Shown here: one piece after another, positions 31,581 to 40,329 of the stretch
Position numbering within the stretch: the first letter of the stretch is position 1
Layout: the number at the start of each line of letters is the position of its first letter
Source of the DNA: Oscillospiraceae bacterium
GTDB lineage: Bacteria > Bacillota > Clostridia > Oscillospirales > Oscillospiraceae
DNA: 64,000 nucleotides
Assembly (NCBI GenBank): GCA_902790375.1
Contig: CADARY010000006.1
Coordinates: 62,001 to 126,000 of the forward strand
Reading direction: 5' to 3'
Made by a program: the position numbers and the translations under genes
The notes under the pieces: model-generated
Told to the model about the DNA's origin: nothing
Database searches by the model: none
What the model saw: only the letters and a program-made list of their open reading frames with translations

Positions 31581-33062
31581 ATGAACCGCAGCAGCGGCGT
31601 ACTCATGCCCCTGAGCTCCCTGCCCTCTCCCTACGGGATCGGCACCATGGGAAAAAGCGCTTATGAATTTGTCGATTTTCTGAAGGCGGGCGGTCAGCGC
31701 TACTGGCAGCTTCTGCCCCTCGTGCCCCCCGGCGCAGGCAACAGCCCGTATTCCTCCTTCTCCACCTTCGCGGGCAATCCCTACTTCATCGACCTGGACC
31801 TGCTGACGAAGTACAAGCTCCTCAAGGCCAAGGAGATCGACGAGATCGGCTGGGGCGACGACCCGGAAAAGGTGGACTACGATACGGTCGCCCAAAAACG
31901 TGAGCCTCTCCTGCGTCTGGCCTTCAAGCGCGGCTGGGACAGCCTCTCCAACGAGATCGACAGCTTCCGCAAGGAGAACAGATGGGTGGAGAACTACGCC
32001 CTGTACATGGCCATCAAGGAGTACTTTGACATGCTCCCCTGGACCGAGTGGCCGGAGGAGGATATCCGCATGCACCGCGACAACGCCCTGCGCTACTGGT
32101 CGGAGCGGCTCAGGGATGAGGTCAATTTCCATATCTTCCTGCAGTATCTCTTCTACTTCCAGTGGCAAAAGCTGCAGGAATACGCCCACAAGCAGGGTGT
32201 GAAGTTCATCGGCGACATCCCCATCTACGTAGCCCTGGACTCCGCCGACGTGTGGAGCGAGCCGCATTTCTTCCAGCTTGACGAGAAGAACGTGCCCAAG
32301 GCCGTGGCCGGCGTGCCGCCTGATCCCTTCACCGCCGACGGGCAGCTCTGGGGCAACCCCCTCTATAACTGGGACGCCATGGAGCGCGACGGCTTCGGCT
32401 GGTGGATCCGCCGCATCGAGGGCGCGCAGAAGCTCTATGACGTGATCCGCATCGACCACTTCCGCGGCTTTGAGAGCTACTGGTCCGTCCCCTATGGCGA
32501 GACGACCGCCAAAAACGGCACCTGGCGCCCCGGCCCCGGCATGAAGCTGGTGGGCGTGCTGACCTCGTGGTTCCACGACCTGGACTTCATTGCGGAGGAT
32601 CTGGGCTACGTGACTGAGGGCGTGCGCCGCCTCGTGCAGGATTCCGGCATGCCCGGCATGAAGATCCTGGAGTTTGCCTTCGACGCCCACGGCGATTCCG
32701 ACTACCTGCCCCACTGCATCTCCTACAACAGCGTCTGCTATCTCGGCACCCACGACAACAACACGGTCCTGGGCTGGCTCAAGGATACGGGCAAGCGCGA
32801 CCGGGACTTTGCCGCCCAGTACATGCACATCACGGAGGACGAGGGCTGGTGCTGGGGCATGATCCGCACCGGCATGACCACCTGCGCCGACCTCTTTGTC
32901 GTGCAGATGCAGGATCTGCTGGAGCTCGGCCCCGAGGCGCGCATGAACACCCCGGGTGTGCCCACCGGCAACTGGCGCTGGCGCATGCTGCCGGGCGCGG
33001 CGAGCAAGGAGCTTGCCAAGAAGCTGCAGCTTTACACCCGCACCTACCGCAGAACATACTGA
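31581..33062 (+). CDS. malQ: 4-alpha-glucanotransferase (amylomaltase)
   Basis: The 493-residue GH77 enzyme rearranges alpha-1,4-glucans for maltodextrin and glycogen use in the cytoplasm. Diagnostic stretches are the N-terminal PLSSLPSPYGIG, NSPYSS, the nucleophile Asp in VIRIDHFRGFE, the acid/base Glu in IAEDLG and the stabilising Asp in GTHDNNT. Start ATG 31581 is chosen over an in-frame TTG at 31572, since spacing to the purine-rich AAAGAAAAGAG is better. The 31506-31580 gap holds no clear terminator or promoter, so it may be cotranscribed with the dehydrogenase gene. Confidence 0.96.
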   Translation: MNRSSGVLMPLSSLPSPYGIGTMGKSAYEFVDFLKAGGQRYWQLLPLVPPGAGNSPYSSFSTFAGNPYFIDLDLLTKYKLLKAKEIDEIGWGDDPEKVDYDTVAQKREPLLRLAFKRGWDSLSNEIDSFRKENRWVENYALYMAIKEYFDMLPWTEWPEEDIRMHRDNALRYWSERLRDEVNFHIFLQYLFYFQWQKLQEYAHKQGVKFIGDIPIYVALDSADVWSEPHFFQLDEKNVPKAVAGVPPDPFTADGQLWGNPLYNWDAMERDGFGWWIRRIEGAQKLYDVIRIDHFRGFESYWSVPYGETTAKNGTWRPGPGMKLVGVLTSWFHDLDFIAEDLGYVTEGVRRLVQDSGMPGMKILEFAFDAHGDSDYLPHCISYNSVCYLGTHDNNTVLGWLKDTGKRDRDFAAQYMHITEDEGWCWGMIRTGMTTCADLFVVQMQDLLELGPEARMNTPGVPTGNWRWRMLPGAASKELAKKLQLYTRTYRRTY

Positions 33063-33074
33063 TACAAAGCACAC

Positions 33075-33117
33075 CGCCCCGGCGAAGCCGTACACCTGGT
33101 ACGGTTTCGCCGGGGCG
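33075..33117. terminator. Bidirectional hairpin between malQ and trkH
   Basis: A near-perfect 19-bp stem (CGCCCCGGCGAAGCCGTAC with its complement, one mismatch) lies between the convergent genes. T runs are short on both sides. Confidence 0.65.
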
Positions 33118-33136
33118 TATTCCTGCATGCGCGGCG

Positions 33137-34576
33137 TTACCGCCTGCGCCAGACGCTGGGGGAGAAGAGGAAGAGCACCGGGAAAATTTCGAGCCTGCCG
33201 AGGAGCATCTCGAGGATCAGCACGAGCTTCGACGGCACGGAGAAGAAAGCATAATTCCCCGCCGGGCCCACGAGGCCGAGACCCGGGCCAATGTTGGACA
33301 TGCAGGCCAGGGAGGCGGTGCAGTTGGTCACAAAGTCGTTCCCGTCAAGGCTGAGAAACAGGACGCAGAGCGCGATGATGGAGACATAGGTCGCAAAGTA
33401 GACGAGGACGCTGTGCACAGTCTGCTCGCTCTGGGCCTTGCCCTCAAACCAGATACGCTTGACGCGCGTGGGGAGAATGAGCTGCTTGAGCTCATAGAGG
33501 TAGGATTTGAAGAGGATGATGATGCGGGAGAGCTTCAGGCCGCCCGCCGTGGACCCGGCGCAGGCCCCGCCGAACATCAGCATCACCAGAAGCCAGCGGG
33601 AGAGCTCCGGCCATTTGTCAAAGTCGGCGGTGGCAAAGCCCGTGGTGCTCATGACCGTGGCGACCTGAAAATAGGCGTAGCGCAGGCCCTGGCCGAAGCC
33701 GCCGACGCTGTCCATGATGTTCAGGGCGATGACAAGCGTGGAACCGAAGACCAGGGCGAGATAGACCCGCAGCTCCTCGCTTTTGAAAATGGCGAGGCCC
33801 TGGCCCAGCAGGATGAAATAAAAGAGGTTGAAGTTCACGCCGAAGAGCATCATGAACACCGCGCACACCATCTCGAGATAGACGCTGTCAAAGGCGGCAA
33901 GGCTTGCGCCCCTTGTCGAGAAGCCGCCGGTGCCGGCGGTGGCAAAGGCGTGCAGGATGGCCTCATAAAAGCTCATCCCGCCGAGCATGAGCAGCACGAA
34001 CTCCATGAACGTGAGGCCCGCATAGATCATGTACAGGATTCTTGCGGTCTTGCGCGCCTTGGGCACGAGCTTTGACACCGTGGGTCCCGGTACCTCAGCC
34101 CGCATGACGTGGATATAGTGGTCGCCCGAGATGGGCAGCACTGCCGCAATGAAGACCAGAACGCCCATGCCGCCGACCCAGTGGGTGAAGAGGCGCCAGA
34201 ACATGCAGCCCCGGCTCATGCGCTCCACATCCGTCAGGATGCTCGCGCCCGTTGTGGTAAAGCCGGAGACGGTTTCAAACAGAGCGTCGATGTAATGAGG
34301 GATGTCCCCGGAGAGAACAAAGGGCAGGGCCCCGAAGGCGGACATCAGAAGCCAGGACAGACCCACGGTCACAAAGCCCTCCCGGGCGAAGAAGTCACTG
34401 TGCGCGGGCTTGATGCTGTTCAGCACGCCGCCGAGGATCAGCAGCGGCAGCATGGTATAGAGGAAGGGCAGCGCCGACTCGCGGTACACAAGCGCCGAGA
34501 TAAGCGGCAGCAGCAGCAGAATCGCCTCCGCCAGCAGCACCTTGCCCAGAATGTTCAGTACAACACGATAATTCAT
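33137..34576 (-). CDS. trkH: Potassium uptake protein TrkH
   Basis: The 479-residue membrane subunit of the Trk/Ktr potassium uptake system has the four pore repeats with glycines of the filter: SGFTTTGASI (about 105-114), ATAGTGGFS, MSTTGFA and MSNIGPGLG. About ten membrane segments are visible. It follows trkA by 11 bp in the same operon, the normal partner pair. The ATG at 34576 is the only good start. Confidence 0.94.
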   Translation of the reverse strand: MNYRVVLNILGKVLLAEAILLLLPLISALVYRESALPFLYTMLPLLILGGVLNSIKPAHSDFFAREGFVTVGLSWLLMSAFGALPFVLSGDIPHYIDALFETVSGFTTTGASILTDVERMSRGCMFWRLFTHWVGGMGVLVFIAAVLPISGDHYIHVMRAEVPGPTVSKLVPKARKTARILYMIYAGLTFMEFVLLMLGGMSFYEAILHAFATAGTGGFSTRGASLAAFDSVYLEMVCAVFMMLFGVNFNLFYFILLGQGLAIFKSEELRVYLALVFGSTLVIALNIMDSVGGFGQGLRYAYFQVATVMSTTGFATADFDKWPELSRWLLVMLMFGGACAGSTAGGLKLSRIIILFKSYLYELKQLILPTRVKRIWFEGKAQSEQTVHSVLVYFATYVSIIALCVLFLSLDGNDFVTNCTASLACMSNIGPGLGLVGPAGNYAFFSVPSKLVLILEMLLGRLEIFPVLFLFSPSVWRRR

Positions 34577-34587
34577 GGCAGCCTCCC

Positions 34588-35943
34588 TCAGGCAAGGATC
34601 TCGTCCAGGCTGAAGATCTGCTGCCCCGCCGTCACGATGACGACCCGGTCGTCCGCGTTCAGGGAGGTTTCGCCGTCCGGCAGGAAGCTCTTCCCATCGC
34701 GCACCACGGCGGCGAGCAGCACCCCGGGCTTGAGCCGCAGCTCCTTGAGGGTCCTGCCGATGCAGGCGGATTTGGCCCCCACGATAAACTCCGTCGCCGT
34801 CACGTTCTTGGCGAGGGTGTAGAGCGCCTCAATGGTGGAGCTGTCGCTTGCGTGGGCAATGCCCGTGACATAGCCAGCAATGCGCTCCGCCACCAGGTTT
34901 TTCGGGGAGAGAGAGGTGTCGGGGAACAAGTCGCGCAGCAAATCCGTGAATTTCTCGTTGTTGATTTTCGACACGACCTTATCCACGCCCTGCTTTTTCG
35001 CGTAGATGCTGAGGATGATGTTGTCCTCATCATAATTGGTGAGGGCCACAAAACCGTCGGCCTCGTGGATGCTGTTTCGTGCGAGCACGGTGGTGTCCGT
35101 CCCGTCGCCGCCGTCGATATCCGCCCACTGCAGAAGCTCTGCGAGCTGATTGCCGCGCCGGCGGTCGTTTTCAATGATGGTCACCTTGATGCCGGTGGTC
35201 TGCAGGAGCTGGGCAAGGTAGACGGCGATGCGGCTGCCGCCGAGGATCAGCACGTTTCGCACCGGCTTCGGGCTCACGCCCACGTCGCGGTAGAAGCCGC
35301 GCAGGGCCTTGGGCGGGGCGGTGACGGAGATGCTGTCTCCCGCGCGCAGGACGAAGCTGCCGTCGGGGATGCAGACGCTGCCGTCACGCTCCACGGCGCA
35401 GACAAGGGCGCGCTGCTTGACCTTCTTCGGCAGGTCGAAAAGCTTTGTCCCGTCCAGGCGGTTGCCCTCGGGCAGGCGGAAGGTCACGATTTCCAGCTCA
35501 CAGTCGGAGAAGGAATCAATCTGCGTGGCGGTGGGGAACTGGAGCGCGCGGGAGATCTCCTGCGCGGTGACGTAGTCGGGATTGATGACAAGGCCGAGCC
35601 CCATGAAGCGCTGGAGCGATTCGATATCGTCCATGTAATCCTGGTTCCTGAGGCGGGCGACGGTATGCCCTGCGCCCATCTTGCGGGCAAACTGGCAGGA
35701 GACAAGGTTTGCCTCGTCATTGCCGGTGGCGGCGATGAACACGTCGGCATCCGCGATCTCGGCTTCGCGCAGCACACTCGGGGCGGCGCAGCTTCCGCAC
35801 ACGCCCATCACATCCATGGCGTTCGAGGCGTTTTCCAGCAGCTCGCGGTTCGTGTCGATGAGAATAATGTCGTGCCCTTCCGCACAGAGCCTTCGGGCGA
35901 CGGTATCGCCCACCTTTCCCGCGCCGGCGATCACGATATTCAT
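34588..35943 (-). CDS. trkA: Potassium uptake regulator TrkA
   Basis: The 451-residue cytoplasmic protein has two tandem RCK units: an N-terminal Rossmann domain (MNIVIAGAGKVGDTVARRL) with its TrkA-C, and a second Rossmann domain (VLILGGSRIAVYLAQLL, about 228) with TrkA-C. It binds nucleotides and gates TrkH. The ATG at 35943 has AAGGAGG upstream. It is transcribed first, then trkH. Confidence 0.95.
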   Translation of the reverse strand: MNIVIAGAGKVGDTVARRLCAEGHDIILIDTNRELLENASNAMDVMGVCGSCAAPSVLREAEIADADVFIAATGNDEANLVSCQFARKMGAGHTVARLRNQDYMDDIESLQRFMGLGLVINPDYVTAQEISRALQFPTATQIDSFSDCELEIVTFRLPEGNRLDGTKLFDLPKKVKQRALVCAVERDGSVCIPDGSFVLRAGDSISVTAPPKALRGFYRDVGVSPKPVRNVLILGGSRIAVYLAQLLQTTGIKVTIIENDRRRGNQLAELLQWADIDGGDGTDTTVLARNSIHEADGFVALTNYDEDNIILSIYAKKQGVDKVVSKINNEKFTDLLRDLFPDTSLSPKNLVAERIAGYVTGIAHASDSSTIEALYTLAKNVTATEFIVGAKSACIGRTLKELRLKPGVLLAAVVRDGKSFLPDGETSLNADDRVVIVTAGQQIFSLDEILA

Positions 35944-36001
35944 GGCAGCCTCCTTACGCGCCAAGGGCGCTCGTTAAAGTATATCTCGTCAAGATTTTTA
36001 T

Positions 36002-36030
36002 ATTATACCACAGGCGGACGGTAAAGTGAA
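36002..36030 (-). promoter_or_regulatory. Promoter of trkA-trkH
   Basis: Minus strand TTCACT (36030-36025) and TATAAT (36007-36002), 17-bp spacer with a GG just before the -10. Confidence 0.65.
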
Positions 36031-36120
36031 GAGCGAAGCAAGGAAAAAGTGGAAAAGGGGAGTGCAGGCAGGAAAAAACTGTGCTATACTGCAGGGGAAA
36101 CTGACGCAGGAGGCATATCC

Positions 36121-37227
36121 ATGAACGACAGCAAGATCCGTGAACAGCAAATTACCCGCACCAGCATCATCGGCATCGTGACCAATGTCCTGCTCGCCGC
36201 CTTCAAGGCCATGGTGGGGCTTTTGTCCAGCTCCATCGCCATCGTGCTCGATGCGGTCAACAACCTGACCGACGCCCTGAGCTCGGTCATCACCATCCTC
36301 GGCGTAAAGCTTGCCAAGCGCCGCCCGGATGCCAAACACCCCTTCGGCTACGGGCGCATCGAATACTTCAGCGCCGTCCTCATTGCGACCATCGTCATCG
36401 CCGCGGGCGCAACCTCGTTCATCGAATCGGTCAAGAAGATCCTCCACCCCGAGACGCCTGACTACAGCGTCGCAACGCTTGTCATCGTGGCGGTCGCGGT
36501 GGTGGTCAAGCTGGCTCTCGGCCGCTATGTCAAGGCCCAGGGCGAGAAGTATAATTCCGAGGCGCTGATCGCCTCCGGCTCGGACGCAAGCTTTGACGCC
36601 GTCATCTCCGCCTCGACGCTGGTGGGCGCGCTCATCAATATGATCTTCAAGCTGAACCTTGACGGCATCATCGGCGCGGTGATCTCCGTGTTCATCCTCA
36701 AGGCGGGCTTTGAAATGCTGATGGATTCGATCAGCGACATCATGGGCTCCCGGCCTGACAGTGAGATCACCCGCCAGATCCGCGCGTGCGTGGAGGCCGT
36801 GCCCGGCGTGCGCGGGGCCTATGACCTCATCCTGCACAACTACGGCCCGGACACCGCCATCGGCTCGATCCATGTGGAGGTGCCCGCCGATGCCGACGGA
36901 CGGAGCCTGCACAAGCTGACCCTCGCCATCCAGAACGAGGTGCTGCAGAAGTTCCACGTCTTTCTCACGGTGGGCTTTTACGCCGTGGAGACGGAGCGGC
37001 AGGCGGACTTTGACAAAATCAATGCCGCCGCCAAGGCCCATCCCGGCGTGCTCGGCACCCACGGGGTATACTTCGACGATGAAAAGAAGACCCTCAGCTT
37101 CGACGTGCTGGTGGACTTCACGGTGCGCGACAAGGCGGCGCTGTGCAAGGCGCTGCGGGAGGAGCTGTCCCCGGTCTTCCCGGGTTACGCGATCACGGTG
37201 AATTTTGACACAAACTATACGGACTGA
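36121..37227 (+). CDS. Cation diffusion facilitator family transporter
   Basis: The 368-residue protein has six membrane segments with the CDF metal site: a Asp-rich NNLTDA motif (about 42-47) and, in TM5, SDASFDA, plus the amphipathic HPFGYGRIEY stretch. The long C-terminal cytoplasmic part (about 200-368) looks like two ferredoxin-like dimerisation domains, longer than in small zinc exporters and similar to MntA-like CDF proteins. It probably exports zinc, manganese or iron. AGGAGG precedes ATG 36121; upstream in-frame readings lack a start signal. Confidence 0.9.
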   Translation: MNDSKIREQQITRTSIIGIVTNVLLAAFKAMVGLLSSSIAIVLDAVNNLTDALSSVITILGVKLAKRRPDAKHPFGYGRIEYFSAVLIATIVIAAGATSFIESVKKILHPETPDYSVATLVIVAVAVVVKLALGRYVKAQGEKYNSEALIASGSDASFDAVISASTLVGALINMIFKLNLDGIIGAVISVFILKAGFEMLMDSISDIMGSRPDSEITRQIRACVEAVPGVRGAYDLILHNYGPDTAIGSIHVEVPADADGRSLHKLTLAIQNEVLQKFHVFLTVGFYAVETERQADFDKINAAAKAHPGVLGTHGVYFDDEKKTLSFDVLVDFTVRDKAALCKALREELSPVFPGYAITVNFDTNYTD

Positions 37228-37229
37228 AC

Positions 37230-37271
37230 ACATGCGCAGGGGTCGATGACAACATCGGCCCCTGCGCATGT
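37230..37271 (+). terminator. Hairpin after the cation transporter gene
   Basis: ACATGCGCAGGGG and its complement form a 13-bp outer stem directly after the stop. The T run is missing, so its role as terminator is likely but unproven. Confidence 0.5.
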
Positions 37272-37287
37272 ACATATTCGATGGGTA

Positions 37288-37313
37288 TAAAAAAACCCGG
37301 CAGAATGCCGGGT
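37288..37313 (-). terminator. Terminator of the DUF6465 gene
   Basis: ACCCGGCATTCTGCCGGGT followed on the minus strand by a run of seven T is a textbook terminator. Confidence 0.88.
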
Positions 37314-37320
37314 GATGAAA

Positions 37321-37623
37321 TCACCAGAGATCGACGTCGCCGGTCTCTTCGCCGCGTACCCAATACGCTTTGTTCTGGTCGACTCTCACATATATTTTGT
37401 CAGCCTGGCCGACTTTTGCAAGAATCTCTTCATAGGAGATTTCGCCGCCGAGGGGAGACTGAACGATCACTTCCGTAACAGCCTTCTTCGCTGCGGGCTT
37501 TCTCCCTGCGGGCTTCCTGGCAGGAGCCTCGGCCTTGGGAGCAGCAGCCTTCTTCTCAACGGGCTTCTTCTCGGCGGCCTTTTTTTCAACTGCAGCTTCG
37601 CCGCTTGCCTTTTTGGGTGCCAT
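37321..37623 (-). CDS. DUF6465-like protein with Lys/Ala-rich basic tail
   Basis: The 100-residue protein has an N-terminal half made of AEKKPVEKKAAAPK-type repeats, like histone H1 tails, and a compact C-terminal part (VTEVIVQSPLGGEISYEEI, YWVRGEETGDVDLW). This arrangement fits the DUF6465 family of Clostridia, whose role is unknown; binding of DNA or RNA through the basic tail is a guess. GGAGG precedes the ATG at 37623. It has its own promoter with a leader of about 200 nt and its own terminator. Confidence 0.78.
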   Translation of the reverse strand: MAPKKASGEAAVEKKAAEKKPVEKKAAAPKAEAPARKPAGRKPAAKKAVTEVIVQSPLGGEISYEEILAKVGQADKIYVRVDQNKAYWVRGEETGDVDLW

Positions 37624-37837
37624 AATGATTTCCTCCTTCTTGCATGATGATACGATCCCCCGACAGAACCCTTTCCGTCTTCCCGGCAAAAATCGTGCCA
37701 TGCTTCGTCATCGGCCCGGTCATACACGGAGTATGCCCTGCGGCCGCCGCCTTGCCTGCCGTATCTTTTGCGCGGAGATCCATGAAATCGCCTGATCGAG
37801 GAATAGAATGCGATATCTATTTCAGGATATCGCCATG

Positions 37838-37865
37838 ATTATAACACGGCCGCGCTAAAAAGCAA
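37838..37865 (-). promoter_or_regulatory. Promoter of the DUF6465 gene
   Basis: Minus strand TTGCTT (37865-37860), 16 bp, TATAAT (37843-37838), with a GCGATATC hairpin (37811-37834) in the first transcribed bases. The leader 37624-37835 holds no gene I can support. Confidence 0.7.
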
Positions 37866-37906
37866 TCATTTTTTGTACAAATTTTGCAAGTTTTTCAAAA
37901 TGATTG

Positions 37907-38449
37907 TCACTGAATATAAACAATCGCCGTTTTTTGGAAGGCGGAGACAAACTGAACGCAGGCGGAATAGAACAGGCACGCGGCATAGAGGTAGACCAGA
38001 TCGGTGGTGGAGTGCAGAAAAACGACCGCGACCACCGCGCCGACGGCGACGAGCAGGTTGACGACCCCGGCGGCCAGACTCCTGCGCCAGGCCGAAGCCC
38101 CGTAGCGCTTTGCCTCCAGAGCGTGCAGGATCTCCATGACGCCGGAAAAGGCGTGGATGACCAGCAGATACAGCATGATGAAAAAGTGCGGATCATCCAC
38201 CATGCTGAGGGTGAAAACGGCCAGATCCAGAATGATGATCCCCTGGTAGAGGGTCGCCTTTCCGCCCACCATATGCCGCGCCATGGTGAAGTAGAAGAAC
38301 AGGCTGCGAAGCCCCGACAGCAGCATCGACACACCCAGGATCAGTGCCACCACGTACAGGCCGAGCTCCGGCTCCGCGATCAGCAGAATGCTGCAGGCCA
38401 GCATCAGCAGGCCTGACAGGATTTTTTGGACACGCTGTATTTTAGTCAT
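37907..38449 (-). CDS. HdeD/DUF308-like membrane protein
   Basis: The 180-residue protein has six hydrophobic segments in pairs, the repeated pattern of DUF308/HdeD proteins (LLMLACSILLI and VALILGVSMLLSG in the first unit). The function in Firmicutes is unknown; in enterobacteria HdeD is tied to acid stress. The ATG at 38449 lies inside the end of the DUF6765 gene, with GGAGG upstream, so the two are coupled. It is the last gene of a three-gene minus-strand operon. Confidence 0.75.
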   Translation of the reverse strand: MTKIQRVQKILSGLLMLACSILLIAEPELGLYVVALILGVSMLLSGLRSLFFYFTMARHMVGGKATLYQGIIILDLAVFTLSMVDDPHFFIMLYLLVIHAFSGVMEILHALEAKRYGASAWRRSLAAGVVNLLVAVGAVVAVVFLHSTTDLVYLYAACLFYSACVQFVSAFQKTAIVYIQ

Positions 38450-39614
38450 GGCGCGCCTCCTCCGCAAAGGCTTCGATCAGCTTGAAGAAATCCCGGATGC
38501 CTGCAAAGCCGTTCTCCGCATAATCCACGGAGAAGCCCGCAAGCAGGTTCCCGGATTTGAAGATCTTGTTGGTGACCATGCTCTTCTGCGCCAGGGACGC
38601 GAGGAAAAAGCGGCCGAGAAAGCTGTTATTCTTCTCCTTCTCGGGGAGGGCCATGTAAGCGGCCTGGTGTTTGTTGAGGTCGAAGTCCTCAACTGTCTCT
38701 CCGGAGAGCTTTTCGCCCAGGGCCTTCCAATCGGCGCAGGCGTCGAGCTGCCGCTTTTCGAGGATCTGCCGGATCTCCTCCTCATAGGGGGCGACAGCCT
38801 GGATGGCATAGCGGCCCGTCTCAAAATGGGGGATGAGCCCGCGCAGAAATTCCAGCGCGTAGACCATCTGGCAGAAGGCGTAGTAGTAGTCGTGGGGGTT
38901 ATCCTTGATGATCTCCTCGTAATTGCCCCAGGCGGGCAGGTATTTGTATCGGATGAAGCTGTAGTCCGGCAGATGACCGGCCCGGCCGTGGCCGAGGTTC
39001 ATGATGCTGTTCTCGCTGCCCTGGTAGATGCTGTTGTTGTAGATCCCCTTCTCCAGATCGTCAGGGCTGCCGGGGGAGTGGTGGAAGTCCACAAGCCTTT
39101 CCTGATAGCCGGTGTCGGATGGGAAGAGCTCATAGAAATAATTGTTGGTGTTATTGATGACAAGCGAGGGCGTGCCCGCAAAATAGCTGTGGGCCCAGGT
39201 GTCAGCCAGCACGTGCATCGCAATGCCGGCGGCCTGGAGGCTGCCGCCCTTTGCAAGGTCCACCGTGTCCTTGACAAGATCCCCGTTCGGCCTGCAGATC
39301 AGGCGGTACTTGTTCCGATACATGCGCCCGGCCTTCTCCGGCCCCTCGGCACGCAGATCGCCCGGCAGAAAGTGGAAGGAGGCCCAGATGCGCGTGATGT
39401 CCTGCAGGCCCACAAGGTCCGTGCGGGCATTCATCAGCTCAAGCTGGAGCTGAGTCGTCGCGGCGGAAAGAGGGGCCTTGAGCTTGGAGAGCAGCGTGCG
39501 CGAGCACAGGTCCACAAACTGGGCGCTGTAGGCGATGTCAAGGCTCTCCTCATGGGAGTAGCCGGCGATAAAGGCGGCGCAGTAGGTCGCGTAATAGTGA
39601 AAATCCTTCTGCAT
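38442..39614 (-). CDS. DUF6765-like protein, possible zinc-dependent phospholipase/nuclease fold
   Basis: The 390-residue soluble protein starts MQKDFHYYATYCAAFIAGYS and has HVLADTWAHSYFAG near residue 133, conserved in DUF6765. A His/Asp arrangement of this kind is also found in the zinc-dependent phospholipase C/S1 nuclease fold, so a lipase-like or nuclease-like activity is conceivable but not shown. The ATG at 39614 has GGAGGG 8 nt upstream. It lies 4 bp after a small membrane protein gene and overlaps the HdeD-like gene, suggesting a membrane-linked unit. Confidence 0.72.
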   Translation of the reverse strand: MQKDFHYYATYCAAFIAGYSHEESLDIAYSAQFVDLCSRTLLSKLKAPLSAATTQLQLELMNARTDLVGLQDITRIWASFHFLPGDLRAEGPEKAGRMYRNKYRLICRPNGDLVKDTVDLAKGGSLQAAGIAMHVLADTWAHSYFAGTPSLVINNTNNYFYELFPSDTGYQERLVDFHHSPGSPDDLEKGIYNNSIYQGSENSIMNLGHGRAGHLPDYSFIRYKYLPAWGNYEEIIKDNPHDYYYAFCQMVYALEFLRGLIPHFETGRYAIQAVAPYEEEIRQILEKRQLDACADWKALGEKLSGETVEDFDLNKHQAAYMALPEKEKNNSFLGRFFLASLAQKSMVTNKIFKSGNLLAGFSVDYAENGFAGIRDFFKLIEAFAEEARHD

Positions 39615-39618
39615 GCGC

Positions 39619-40098
39619 TCAGCCCTCCAACTGACGGCGAAGCTGCCTGACCTTGACAGCGTTGTATACCAGCCTTGCCAGAATGGCAATGGACGTGAGA
39701 TCCACCACCATCGAAACGATATAGTCCATCAGGGAATCGTCCTCCGCCCGTGTCTGGATATATCCGAGTGAGGCAAACCACAGCAGGACGCTGACCAGCA
39801 GCATCAGGGAAGCGACCACGATATAGGCGCGGCCCTTTTTCTTCCCGAGCCCCTCCGCCCGGGCGGACATTCCCACGTACAGGCGCAGGCCCAGATCCAT
39901 CGCCAGCACGATCGTGATCATGACATAGCCGAGGATGGTGGCAGCCGTTTTGTATTGCTCCTCCACATCCACGTTCTGAACAAGGGGATCGACCCAGGTA
40001 TAGAGGTAGGTCTTCAATACGCTCCAGACGCCGAAGGCAATGATCCCAAAGCCGAGGGTCAGCAGCTCACTCCTGCGCCGGCGCAATTCCGTTTCCAT
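39619..40098 (-). CDS. Four-helix membrane protein, unknown
   Basis: The 159-residue protein has four predicted membrane segments (about 12-32, 53-75, 92-113 and 125-147) with a basic C-terminal end. I do not recognise the family. It is the first gene of the operon with the DUF6765 and HdeD-like genes, 4 bp upstream of the former. The start ATG 40098 is followed by a charged METELRRRRSE stretch typical of a cytoplasmic N-terminus. Confidence 0.7.
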   Translation of the reverse strand: METELRRRRSELLTLGFGIIAFGVWSVLKTYLYTWVDPLVQNVDVEEQYKTAATILGYVMITIVLAMDLGLRLYVGMSARAEGLGKKKGRAYIVVASLMLLVSVLLWFASLGYIQTRAEDDSLMDYIVSMVVDLTSIAILARLVYNAVKVRQLRRQLEG

Positions 40099-40187
40099 TC
40101 GTCAGACCTTCTTTGCAAAAAATGTCATTTAAAACATTATATCACAGACACAGTGAAAAGAAAAGGGAGCAGAAATGAGAAATCCGA

Positions 40188-40216
40188 TATACAAATTGCT
40201 GTTTTCATGGTATAAT
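40188..40216 (+). promoter_or_regulatory. Candidate promoter of the VTC operon
   Basis: TATACA (40188-40193), 17 bp, TATAAT (40211-40216) with an extended -10 TGG. The leader to the VTC gene is about 105 nt. Confidence 0.5.
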
Positions 40217-40329
40217 GATACAATTACGGAGACTTTTCATTTTCTTCACAGCTTTATTCAGCAAAAATTAAGCGGCCTGTTCTATCCTTGCAGAGACAAC
40301 GCGGCATGCGATACAGAGAGGGGAAGCAT

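Noticed and set aside
31527-33128. 533-codon antisense frame over malQ
   Set aside because: malQ is certain from its catalytic residues; the antisense frame has no homology that I recognise.
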